Shown here in pieces: positions 1 to 6,206 of a stretch of 8,890 bases of DNA. Position 1 is the first letter of the stretch. Each line of letters starts with the position of its first letter. The DNA lies in NCBI GenBank assembly GCA_036399715.1, contig DASWMO010000315.1:1-8890 (forward strand), read 5' to 3'. Under the pieces are notes generated by a model that saw nothing but the letters and a program-made list of their open reading frames with translations, was not told where the DNA came from and searched no databases. This stretch comes from DASVSE01 sp036399715. GTDB lineage: Bacteria; Bacteroidota; Rhodothermia; Rhodothermales; Rubricoccaceae. Made by a program: the position numbers and the translations under genes.

Positions 1-2
1 CC

Positions 3-341
3 GTCAACGGCACGACCGTCCGCGAGACGGCCGACTCGCTCGGCGGGCCGCGCGGCACGCGGACGGTCGTCGCCGCCGTCGCGCTCACGCTCACCGACGT
101 CCGCGGCCCGCGCGGCGTCGAGGAGGGCTGGCACCGCGCTGTCTCGGGCACCATCACCGGCACCTACCGCGCGACCGTCACCACGACCTCCCGCGGTGGT
201 GCGACGACCGTCCGCGAGGTCACGCGCGACATCGCGATCACCCTCCCGACCGGCGGGTCGGACCTCGCCGAGATCTGCCTCGGCGGGCGCCTCTTCCACG
301 CTGACCGCCGGACCGGAACGGTCCGGGAGACGACCGGCTGA
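3..341 (+). CDS. C-terminal part of an unrecognised beta-rich protein (5' end outside window)
   Basis: An open frame runs from the left edge to a TGA at 339-341 (frame beginning at base 3) and gives 112 residues. Its third positions are almost all G or C, as in the other real genes here, and no start codon fits inside the window, so this is the 3' end of a longer gene. The residues alternate Thr/Val/Arg with Gly-rich turns (TVRETADSLGG, VSGTITGTYRATVTTTS, RDIAITLPTGG), which suggests consecutive beta strands as in a secreted or surface beta-sandwich protein. It ends with CLGGRLFHADRRTG. I do not recognise a family and no catalytic motif is visible. The competing frame that extends the downstream gene back to base 196 overlaps this one and is the less likely reading. 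Confidence 0.6.
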   Translation, partial: VNGTTVRETADSLGGPRGTRTVVAAVALTLTDVRGPRGVEEGWHRAVSGTITGTYRATVTTTSRGGATTVREVTRDIAITLPTGGSDLAEICLGGRLFHADRRTGTVRETTG

Positions 342-362
342 CCGCCGCCCGCGCGTCGGGCT

Positions 363-395
363 GCGCGCCCCTGGAGCCCTGCTCTGGGGGCGCGT
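363..395 (+). terminator. Hairpin after the partial gene, possible intrinsic terminator
   Basis: CGCGCCCC at 364-371 pairs with GGGGCGCG at 387-394. Inside it GAGC (374-377) pairs with GCTC (381-384) around a 3-base loop, and two G-T wobbles join the two stems, so about 14 pairs form. It starts 22 bases after the stop codon. The following bases, TCTCGTCT, are only moderately T-rich, so termination strength is uncertain. A 16-bp perfect palindrome of pure G/C follows at 404-419. Confidence 0.45.
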
Positions 396-449
396 CTCGT
401 CTGGCGCCGCGCGCGGCGCAACCCCGGGCAGGAGCCGGTCGGTCCGGCC

Positions 450-457
450 TACCTTCC
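450..457 (+). promoter_or_regulatory. TACCTT -10-like promoter element upstream of the DUF294/CBS gene
   Basis: TACCTTCC ends 35 bases before the ATG at 493. It fits the TANNNT form of a -10 hexamer, and near-identical TACCTTTC and TACCTTCG sit 20 and 26 bases before the starts of two other genes in this window (6135 and 8196, minus strand). No clear -35 or -33 element is visible. The call rests on recurrence and position. Confidence 0.4.
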
Positions 458-492
458 GCGCTCCCCACGCCCGCCCCGCCGGGCCCGTCCCG

Positions 493-2409
493 ATGGCATC
501 GCTGCTCTTCGCCCCCGTCGCCGCCCTCTTCGACCGCACGGAGCCCTTCCGGTCGCTCTCCGACGCCGAGCGCGCGTCGCTGATGCAGAAGATGACCGTC
601 GAGTTCTACGCGCCCGGCGAGGTCGTCCTGCAGCAGGGCGAAGACGTCCACCGCGCGCTCTACGTCGTCACCGAGGGCGTCGTGCGCCTCTCGGACGCCG
701 AGACGGGCCGGACGGTCGACATGTGCGGCGCGGGCGCCTCGTTCGGGGCCTACGGCCTGCTCCAGGGCGGTGCCCTCCCGTACGAGGCCCGCGCGGTCGA
801 GGAGGGCACGGCCTGCGCGCTCGTCGCGGCGGAGACCTACAACGCGATCCGCGAGAGCAACGAGGCCTTTCGAGCCTACTTCGACGCCGAGGTGAAACGC
901 TTCGTCCGCCTCGGGACGGACGACGTCGACGCAGCTGGCGCGTTCCTGCTGTTCGACACCGAGCTCGGGCGCGTCCTCCGGGAACAGACGGCGGCTGTGG
1001 ATGCGACCGCGACGGCCCGCGAGGCCGCGCAGGCCATGGCTAACTCTGAAGCCGATGCCGTCGTGGTGCTGCAGAACGGCGTGGCCGTCGGCGTCGTGAC
1101 CGAGGGCGACCTCGTCGAGCGCATCGTCGCGGCCGGGCTCGACGCGAATACGCCCGTGATGGCGCTCGTGGACCGTCCGCCGATCGCGCTCCGCTCCGAC
1201 GAGCGCCTCTTCGACGCCATCCGGACGATGATGCGCTACCGCGTCCGCCGGCTCGTCATCCTCGACGCGCAGACGGGCGCCCTGCACGGCCTGCTCACGT
1301 CGGACGACGTGAGCCACTACCGCGGCCTCGACCCTGTCGCGACGACGGAGCGTCTGGAGCGGGTCGACTCGGTCGCCGAGCTCGCCGCGCTGCGCCAGGA
1401 CTCCAACCGACGCCTCTACCGCCTCCACTACCAGGGCGTCGACGCCGAAGACCTGCTCGACGTCGTGACCGAGGTCGACGACCAGCTCAAGCACCGCCTC
1501 ATCTCGCTCGTCGAGGCGGACCTCCGCGCCGAGGCGGCCGCAGCCGGCGAGGCGCTCCCGGCGCCCGACGCGTGGGCCTGGCTGACGTTCGGACCGGCGG
1601 GCCGCCGCGAGTCCGTCCTGCGCGCGTTCCAGGACAACGGCATCGTCTATGCAGACCCCGCCCCGGCCGAGGCCGAGGCGGTCGCGTCCTACTACGAGCG
1701 CCTCGGAACGCGCGTCGTGGACGGCCTGCGGACGTGCGGCTACGCCGACTCGGAGAACGGCCTCTCGGCGGCCCTTCCGGCCTTCCGGCTCCCGCTGTCG
1801 GCGTGGAAGACGGCCTACGCCCGCTGGACGACGGCGGCCGACCCCGACGCCTCGGCCGCGGCCGGCCTCGCCTTCGACCTGCGGGCGCTCTACGGCGACG
1901 ACGCGCTCGCCGAGGCGCTCCGCGGGACCGTCCGCGAGCACCTCCCGTCGCGACCGCTCACCGCCGTCCTCGCCCGCGAGGCCGCCCGGACAGCGGTCCC
2001 GCTGGGCACGTTCAACCGCTTCGAGATCGACGAGGTCGAGGTCGCCGGGGCGCGCGTCGCCGGCGTGGACGTGCGGATGCGCGCCATCGCACCCGTCGTC
2101 CGGATGGCGCGCGCGCTCGCGCTCGACGCAGGCTTCCTGGAGTCGGCCAACACGTTCGTGCGCCTCCGCGCCGTCGGGGCGGGGCCGCACCCGCTCGCCG
2201 AGACGGCCCGTGGCCTCCTGCCGGCGTTCACGACGCTCGTGGACCTCCACCTGCGCCACCAGATGATGGCCGCCGAGATCGGAGCCCCGCTGACGGACTT
2301 GGTCGACCCGGAGCACTCCAACCGGAGCCAGCAGAACCTGCTCCGCGAGTCGCTCCAGACTGTCCGCAAAGCGCAGGAAACCGTCCGGGACTACTTCGAG
2401 CGGGGCTAG
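493..2409 (+). CDS. cNMP-binding-like / CBS pair / DUF294 nucleotidyltransferase-like signalling protein
   Basis: The 638-aa protein has the domain order of putative cytoplasmic nucleotidyltransferase signal proteins related to GlnD/GlnE. An N-terminal cyclic-nucleotide-binding-like domain covers about residues 13-135 (PGEVVLQQGE, LYVVTEGVVRLSD). A CBS pair covers about 169-275 (GVAVGVVTEGDLV, RVRRLVILD, GLLTSDDVSHY). A DUF294 nucleotidyltransferase domain lies around 300-430, and a C-terminal DUF294_C-type helical region around 470-630 (FDLRALYGD, ARALALDAG). Start choice: the frame is open back to 196, but that stretch overlaps the preceding gene and lacks domain sequence, and ATG 493 gives the usual N-terminus. 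Two oddities stand out. The usual GS...DxD signature reads GP at 367-368 and FQDN at 379-382, so the Ser and first Asp are replaced. The usual ribose-binding Glu and phosphate-binding Arg of the cNMP pocket also look absent (FGAYGLL, then PYEARAV). It may sense ligands without full transferase activity. Its partner is unknown and no linked signalling gene is visible. Confidence 0.88.
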   Translation: MASLLFAPVAALFDRTEPFRSLSDAERASLMQKMTVEFYAPGEVVLQQGEDVHRALYVVTEGVVRLSDAETGRTVDMCGAGASFGAYGLLQGGALPYEARAVEEGTACALVAAETYNAIRESNEAFRAYFDAEVKRFVRLGTDDVDAAGAFLLFDTELGRVLREQTAAVDATATAREAAQAMANSEADAVVVLQNGVAVGVVTEGDLVERIVAAGLDANTPVMALVDRPPIALRSDERLFDAIRTMMRYRVRRLVILDAQTGALHGLLTSDDVSHYRGLDPVATTERLERVDSVAELAALRQDSNRRLYRLHYQGVDAEDLLDVVTEVDDQLKHRLISLVEADLRAEAAAAGEALPAPDAWAWLTFGPAGRRESVLRAFQDNGIVYADPAPAEAEAVASYYERLGTRVVDGLRTCGYADSENGLSAALPAFRLPLSAWKTAYARWTTAADPDASAAAGLAFDLRALYGDDALAEALRGTVREHLPSRPLTAVLAREAARTAVPLGTFNRFEIDEVEVAGARVAGVDVRMRAIAPVVRMARALALDAGFLESANTFVRLRAVGAGPHPLAETARGLLPAFTTLVDLHLRHQMMAAEIGAPLTDLVDPEHSNRSQQNLLRESLQTVRKAQETVRDYFERG

Positions 2410-2464
2410 ATAGCCAGCCAACTCACCAGCGCCGCGTCGCCGACGGACCGGAGCAAACGATGGC

Positions 2465-2481
2465 GAGCGCAAGTGGCGCTC
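2465..2481. terminator. Small hairpin between convergent genes
   Basis: GAGCGC (2465-2470) and GCGCTC (2476-2481) form a 6-bp stem with loop AAGTG, between the gene ending at 2409 (+) and the one ending at 2480 (-). The right arm overlaps the minus-strand stop codon. There is no T tract on the plus side and only TTT a few bases away on the minus side, so it is at best a weak bidirectional terminator. Confidence 0.3.
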
Positions 2482-2962
2482 AGGCGGAAAGCAGTTCGTC
2501 GAGACGCTCATAGCCCTCGCGGACGCCGGACTCCATGCCGCTGGCAACGAACGCATCTCGGGCCTCGAACGAGTCGACGAGCGACGTTGCCGTAAGCCTC
2601 GTCCGGCCATCCCCGAGGTCGTCGAGCATTAGCCGTTCCAGGGCCACCCCATCGGGAAAGCCCTCGAACGTGAACGTCTGCACGATCACCGCAGACGAGC
2701 GGACCTCGTGGAAGCAGCCGCGGAAGCCGTACACCTCGCCGTCCCTATCGGTGTGGATGTACCGGTAGGCCCCGCCGGTCCGGCAGTCGTGGTGGTCGAT
2801 CTCCATGGTGCAGTCTCGCGGGCCGTTCCACCGGGCGAACAACGCGGGGTCGGTGTGGGCGCGGAAGACCTTCTCGGGGGTCGCGTCGAACTCCCGGACG
2901 ATCCGGACGAGCGGGACGTCAGGGTCGAGCGTGATTTCGGTCCGGTGCGTGCTGGTGGTCAT
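2480..2962 (-). CDS. SRPBCC (AHSA1-type) domain protein
   Basis: This is a 160-aa single-domain protein of the START/SRPBCC superfamily in the AHSA1 branch (homologous to the Hsp90 ATPase activator C-terminal domain). Family motifs in order are the REFDATPEKVFRAHTDP helix-grip start (23-39), LFARWNGP (41-48), GGAYRYIH (63-70), GFRGCFHEV (79-87), QTFTFEGFPDG (95-105) and the C-terminal helix ending GYERLDELL (150-158). The fold makes a hydrophobic cavity for a small lipophilic ligand, and bacterial members are mostly uncharacterised. The frame extends 40 codons further upstream, but ATG 2962 starts exactly at the family N-terminus, forms an ATGA overlap with the stop of the ArsR gene, and has AGGGGC 6 bases upstream as a ribosome site. 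The linkage implies translational coupling and shared repression by that ArsR protein. The ligand and physiological role cannot be read from sequence. Confidence 0.92.
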   Translation of the reverse strand: MTTSTHRTEITLDPDVPLVRIVREFDATPEKVFRAHTDPALFARWNGPRDCTMEIDHHDCRTGGAYRYIHTDRDGEVYGFRGCFHEVRSSAVIVQTFTFEGFPDGVALERLMLDDLGDGRTRLTATSLVDSFEARDAFVASGMESGVREGYERLDELLSA

Positions 2963-3351
2963 CGGGATGCCCCTGTATGGGGTGGTGATAAAGAAGGTGT
3001 GCCCTCGTCGGGCATCGTCCGGAGAACATCGTCGAGGCGGCTGTATCGCGCCTCGGCCTGACGGCGGAAGCGCTCGATCCACACTGTCATCAGGTCGAAG
3101 ACGTGCGCTTCGAGGTGAGCCGGGCGCCGCTGCGCGTCGCGGGTGCGGCTGACCAGACCGGCGTCTTCGAGCACCCGGAGGTGCTTCGAGACTGCCTGGA
3201 GGCTCACCTCGTACGGCTCGGCAAGTTCGTTCACCGTCGCGTCGCCCTCGGCGAGGCGCGCCACGATGTCGCGGCGGGTGGGGTCGGCGAGGGCCGCGAA
3301 GGCGCGGGAAAGGGCGTCGGCAACCACGGCGTATCCGGTGTGTTCAACCAC
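2959..3351 (-). CDS. ArsR-family winged-helix transcriptional repressor
   Basis: This is a 130-aa small winged-helix regulator. ALADPTRRDIVARLAEGDATVNELAE (20-45) is the family N-terminal helix pair, and SLQAVSKHLRVLEDAGLVSRTRDAQRRPAHLEA (50-82) contains the recognition helix (VSKHLRVLEDAGLV) and wing. It has no cysteine, so it lacks the thiol metal site of classical ArsR/SmtB sensors and belongs to the group commonly paired with SRPBCC/AHSA1 proteins. I choose GTG 3351, giving MVEHT..., because many relatives begin MVEH- or MVxY-like. An in-frame GTG at 3327 (MVADALSRAF) is the alternative. The TGA overlaps the SRPBCC ATG by 4 bases. The gene lies directly behind a promoter flanked by two identical-half-site palindromes, the downstream one covering its own start codon, so autoregulation is likely. 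The inducer is unknown. Confidence 0.92.
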   Translation of the reverse strand: MVEHTGYAVVADALSRAFAALADPTRRDIVARLAEGDATVNELAEPYEVSLQAVSKHLRVLEDAGLVSRTRDAQRRPAHLEAHVFDLMTVWIERFRRQAEARYSRLDDVLRTMPDEGTPSLSPPHTGASR

Positions 3352-3359
3352 GGGGTTGA
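3344..3359. promoter_or_regulatory. Operator palindrome 1 (TCAACC-N4-GGTTGA), promoter-proximal
   Basis: TCAACCACGGGGTTGA has perfect 6-bp half-sites and covers the GTG start codon of the ArsR gene and the last base of its -10 element. The same half-sites recur 40 bp upstream. A dimeric winged-helix repressor bound here would block transcription start. Assignment to the adjacent ArsR protein is inferred from position and symmetry. Confidence 0.7.
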
Positions 3360-3387
3360 GTATAGGACGCCGGTCGCGCGTTGTCAA
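3359..3387 (-). promoter_or_regulatory. Sigma-70-type promoter of the ArsR-SRPBCC operon
   Basis: On the minus strand TTGACA (3387-3382, 6/6 to consensus) and TATACT (3364-3359, 5/6) are separated by exactly 17 bases. The -35 lies within or next to operator 2 and the -10 touches operator 1. Counting 7 bases from the -10 puts the transcript start at about 3352-3351, at the GTG codon, so the message would be leaderless or nearly so. Confidence 0.72.
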
Positions 3388-3399
3388 CCATCGGGTTGA
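3384..3399. promoter_or_regulatory. Operator palindrome 2 (TCAACC-N4-GGTTGA), distal
   Basis: TCAACCATCGGGTTGA has the same half-sites as the copy at 3344-3359, and the centre-to-centre distance is 40 bp, close to four helical turns. It overlaps four bases of the -35 hexamer. Same-face placement would favour cooperative binding or looping of two repressor dimers. Confidence 0.7.
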
Positions 3400-3425
3400 A
3401 TTAAGGCTGGCCTCGTGCTCGGGCC

Positions 3426-5387
3426 TCAGTCTAAAAGTGCCCAGAACACCCCGAAGCGGACGACGCGGATCGGGAGCGGCTCGCCCTGTACGACGGCCGC
3501 CCCGACGACCTGACCAAGCGCGTGGTCGATCTGGAGAAAGACCGTCGCGCGGCGGCTGAACGTCGCCGTCGCTTCGGCGCCGAGCGTCCCTCGGGCCGGA
3601 AGGACGGCCCCGAAGGCGGTCGCGGGGTCCGGCAGGGCCAGCAGGCCCGTCCGCGGCTCGACGACGCGTCCACGGAAGGAGGACCACGACCGCACGACGA
3701 CGGCGAGGTCGAGGTCCAGCACGCCGGGCCCCCCGTCCCCGCGGCTCCCGATGCCCGTCGCCCGCGTGCCGACGCGCAGGTCGCCGCGGAGGCGCGGCAG
3801 GGCGTCGGCGTCGCGGCGGGCGAGCGGTGAGGCGTCGGGGCGGAAGGGGAGGTGGGCGGTCGCGGCGAGCGTCGCGTAGACGCCGCGGGCTGCCGCGGGG
3901 CGAACGGCGAGGTGCGCCGTCGCGCCAGCGGCGGCAAGGGTGCCCGGCGCCGTCTCGACCGTGAACACGGTGTCACGGTCGACGAGCAGGCGAGCGTTCT
4001 GTCGAAGTGTTCCAAACGCTCGCAGGTCAAGCACCATCTGACGGCTTCGAAACTCGCCTGACGCGTCGACGACGAGCGTCCGTTCGGTCCCGCTATCGGT
4101 CGGTTGGATAGCCCCGGCCAGCCCATTGGCCTCCACGACGCTCGGCGCCGCTCCTCCGAGCCGAACGCCTGCATCGACCCCTCCACGCACGATCCGGAGT
4201 GCTCCAGCCGGAATGAGTTGCCCGTTATCAAAGACGCCCCCGGCTTCGAACATCAGAAGCGAAGCGCCGAATCGGACCGAATCGAGCACAGACGCGTCGG
4301 CACGAAGGCGGAGGCCCGGCGTTCCGATGGGGCCAGCGGTCGCTGCCGGGTACAGGTCGGCCGAGATGCCCAGGCGGGCGAGGCGCGATCCGCCGAGCTG
4401 CTGCGCGAGACGGGCAGACGCGCGGCGGGCGTGGACCCGGAGCGTGTCCCCCGCATCGCTCCGGTAGACGAGGCGCTGCAAAACGCCGGACAGCGTAACG
4501 GTTGCAGGCTGAGAAATCAGAAGTCGCGTTCGTGCCGAGACGAAGGCCTCGGCACGGATCGTGCGTCGCGTCGCTGCCGGGTCCACGACGCGAGCCGACA
4601 ACTGGAAGATGTCGGCGGCCGTGCCCGGCTCGACGCCGCGCCGTGCGCCGTCCGTGCGGTCGGTCGCGAGGACACCCGCGTCGAGCGCGAGGCCGGGCCG
4701 GGTAAGGACCGTCCGCGCGAGCACGTCGGTGTGGCGGAGTGTGGCGCCGGCGAGCGTGCCGCGGCCGGCGCGGCTCAGGACGTGCCCGGCGACGGTCAGG
4801 CGCGCGTCGCGCGAGCCTCCGCGGAGGAAAGCGGGTGGGAGGCGCGTCTGGGCGTGCGTGGCCGAGACGTTCTGGACGCCGCTCTGGCCTGCGAGGTAGC
4901 GCAGCTCGGTGACCGGGCGCCCGAGGCGGAACGTGCGCGTCTCGGCCTCGACGGCCGCGGCACGCCCGAGACGACCGTCGGCGATGCGGAGCGGGGCGAG
5001 TGCGCCGAGCGGGAGCAGGTCCAGCCGCGGCGCGCCCGTGAGCAGGTCGTCGAACGGGCGGCCGTCGAGCAGCAGGGCCACTCGCGCCGGGTCGAGGCCG
5101 TCGAGGGAGACGCCGCCCGAGCGACCGGGCGCGCCGAGCGCGTAGTCGAACGCCCCCGGGACTCGCCCGAGGAACGCCTCGGCGGAGAGGGCGGACGTGA
5201 CCGCCGGGACGGGCGATACGGGCCTGCCGGGCGGGGCGCCGGGCAGCAGGAGAGACGGACGAGCCGAGGCAGCCGAGGCAGCCGAGTCCGTCGCGGCTGG
5301 GGCCGGCGTCTGGGCGCGTGCAGGTGCGGCCAGCGAGACGGCGAGGGCGAGCGTGGCGAGGCTCAGAACCGCGCGGCGGGCTGCCAT
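3426..5387 (-). CDS. Outer-membrane beta-barrel protein with TonB-plug-like N-terminus (putative porin)
   Basis: This is a 653-aa exported protein. A signal peptide has a short basic start (MAARR), a hydrophobic core and an APARA|Q cleavage site near residue 25. An Ala/Pro-rich linker follows to about residue 60. Residues 92-135 (SLDGLDPARVALLLDGRPFD, then LDLLPLGALAPLRI) resemble the plug of TonB-dependent receptors, although the protein is shorter than typical receptors. From about 150 to the end it shows alternating amphipathic strands, beginning PVTELRYLAGQSGVQNVS, which recalls Bacteroidota putative porins (Porin_10-like). The C-terminus RFGVFWALLD is a barrel-type last strand. ATG 5387 is preferred because it gives a compact signal peptide. 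GTG 5423 in the same frame would add 12 residues and leave only one base after the kinase stop. It lies 37 bp behind the deoxynucleoside kinase and is probably in its operon. The substrate is unknown. Confidence 0.75.
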   Translation of the reverse strand: MAARRAVLSLATLALAVSLAAPARAQTPAPAATDSAASAASARPSLLLPGAPPGRPVSPVPAVTSALSAEAFLGRVPGAFDYALGAPGRSGGVSLDGLDPARVALLLDGRPFDDLLTGAPRLDLLPLGALAPLRIADGRLGRAAAVEAETRTFRLGRPVTELRYLAGQSGVQNVSATHAQTRLPPAFLRGGSRDARLTVAGHVLSRAGRGTLAGATLRHTDVLARTVLTRPGLALDAGVLATDRTDGARRGVEPGTAADIFQLSARVVDPAATRRTIRAEAFVSARTRLLISQPATVTLSGVLQRLVYRSDAGDTLRVHARRASARLAQQLGGSRLARLGISADLYPAATAGPIGTPGLRLRADASVLDSVRFGASLLMFEAGGVFDNGQLIPAGALRIVRGGVDAGVRLGGAAPSVVEANGLAGAIQPTDSGTERTLVVDASGEFRSRQMVLDLRAFGTLRQNARLLVDRDTVFTVETAPGTLAAAGATAHLAVRPAAARGVYATLAATAHLPFRPDASPLARRDADALPRLRGDLRVGTRATGIGSRGDGGPGVLDLDLAVVVRSWSSFRGRVVEPRTGLLALPDPATAFGAVLPARGTLGAEATATFSRRATVFLQIDHALGQVVGAAVVQGEPLPIRVVRFGVFWALLD

Positions 5388-5424
5388 GGCCGCCGCGGGC
5401 CGCTGCGCCGTCGGGCGCCGCACG

Positions 5425-6135
5425 CTAGACCCCGATGGGGAAGAGGCCGAAGAGGCGGCTCTCGATCCGGCTGACGATCTCGAAGCGGTGCTCGTCCTCG
5501 TTGACGAAGTCGAGTGCGTCCGTCTCGACGATCATCTTGGGGTACGGGTAGCGCTCGATCCAGTCCTCGTAGAGCCCGTTGAGGGCTTCGAGGTAGTCGA
5601 GGCGGATGCTGGACTCGTACTCGCGGCCGCGGCTCTGGATGTGGCGGACGAGCGTCGGGACGCTCGCGCGGAGGTAGACGAGCAGGTCCGGCGGCCGGAG
5701 GTAGCCGGTCATGATCCCGAACAGGTCGACGTAGTTGTCGTAGTCGCGCCCGTCCATGAGGCTCATGTCGTGGAGGTTGCGGGCGAAGATCTCGACGTCC
5801 TCGTAGATCGAGCGGTCTTGGACGACCGGCGCGCCGAGGGCCTCGATGGCGCGCTGGTGCGTGAAGCGGCTCGACAGGAAGAAGACCTGGAGGTTGAAGC
5901 TCCAGCGCCGCATGTCGCCGTAGAAGTCGGCGAGGTACGGGTTGTCGTCGACGGACTCGAAGAAGGGCGTCCAGCCGAACGTGTCGGCGAGGATCTGCGT
6001 GAGCGTGCTCTTGCCGGCCCCGATGTTGCCCGCGACGGCGACGTAGAGCGGGCGCGGGGCGGGCGTGTCCGGCGCATCCGAAGCGTCGGGCGAGCCCGAA
6101 CCTGCGGGCGGCGTGAGGTCGAGGTCGGTCTGCAT
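5425..6135 (-). CDS. Deoxynucleoside kinase (dNK/deoxyadenosine-deoxyguanosine kinase family)
   Basis: This is a 236-aa cytosolic salvage enzyme that transfers phosphate from an NTP to the 5'-OH of a deoxynucleoside. The P-loop is GNIGAGKST at 36-44. FFESVDDNPYL (58-68) carries the catalytic base Glu60 and the NPYL substrate region. DRSIYED (107-113) is the conserved DRS motif, and RGREYESSI (169-177) is the arginine-rich lid. LYVAVAGNIGAGKS and YLEALNGLYEDW are typical of bacterial dGK/dAK-type enzymes. Which base is preferred cannot be decided here. About 28 Pro/Asp-rich residues precede the first strand, an extension relative to usual members, but no internal ATG or GTG could replace the ATG at 6135. 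No Shine-Dalgarno is visible. A TACCTTTC element lies 20 bases upstream. The barrel gene follows closely on the same strand. Confidence 0.93.
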   Translation of the reverse strand: MQTDLDLTPPAGSGSPDASDAPDTPAPRPLYVAVAGNIGAGKSTLTQILADTFGWTPFFESVDDNPYLADFYGDMRRWSFNLQVFFLSSRFTHQRAIEALGAPVVQDRSIYEDVEIFARNLHDMSLMDGRDYDNYVDLFGIMTGYLRPPDLLVYLRASVPTLVRHIQSRGREYESSIRLDYLEALNGLYEDWIERYPYPKMIVETDALDFVNEDEHRFEIVSRIESRLFGLFPIGV

Positions 6136-6155
6136 CGGCGGCGTCGGGTGGCCGG

Positions 6156-6163
6156 GAAAGGTA
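6156..6163 (-). promoter_or_regulatory. TACCTT -10-like promoter element upstream of the kinase gene
   Basis: On the minus strand TACCTTTC ends 20 bases before the ATG at 6135. It resembles both a TANNNT -10 hexamer and the Bacteroidota TAnnTTTG element. It lies in the 71-bp gap after the PhoD-like gene, which suggests the kinase and barrel genes have their own promoter. No upstream partner element is clear. Confidence 0.42.
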
Positions 6164-6174
6164 CGGGACGCATC

Positions 6175-6202
6175 CCGAGGCGTCGCGGCTCGTTCGCCTC
6201 GG
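6175..6202 (-). terminator. Hairpin just after the PhoD-like gene
   Basis: CCGAGGCG (6175-6182) and CGCCTCGG (6195-6202) form an 8-bp stem around a 12-base loop. It starts 4 bases after the PhoD-like stop codon in the minus direction. No T tract follows, so it may be a weak terminator or an RNA 3'-end stabiliser. Confidence 0.35.
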
Positions 6203-6206
6203 CGTG

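Noticed and set aside
404..419. 16-bp perfect palindrome GCGCCGCGCGCGGCGC
   Set aside because: Pure G/C alternation is likely by chance at this composition, and there is no second copy or positional context to support a protein site.
196..492. N-terminal extension of the DUF294/CBS protein
   Set aside because: It overlaps the end of the preceding gene and a hairpin, has Arg/Pro/Ser-rich non-domain sequence, and ATG 493 gives the expected domain start.
238..2610. Long minus-strand open frame of 790 codons opposite the DUF294/CBS gene
   Set aside because: Its translation is Arg/Gly/Val-rich without domains, while the plus strand encodes clear cNMP, CBS and DUF294 motifs. Long antisense frames are expected in DNA this GC-rich.
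2963..3082. 40-codon N-terminal extension of the SRPBCC protein
   Set aside because: It lies entirely inside the ArsR coding region, and the internal ATG overlaps the ArsR stop in an ATGA arrangement at the family N-terminus.
3402..3420. GGCC-based hairpin as terminator for the barrel gene
   Set aside because: Only 4-5 pairs with no T tract. In DNA this GC-rich such short stems are common.
4104..5474. Plus-strand open frame of 456 codons opposite the barrel gene
   Set aside because: Antisense shadow; the minus strand has a signal peptide and barrel pattern, and this frame has only charged low-complexity sequence.
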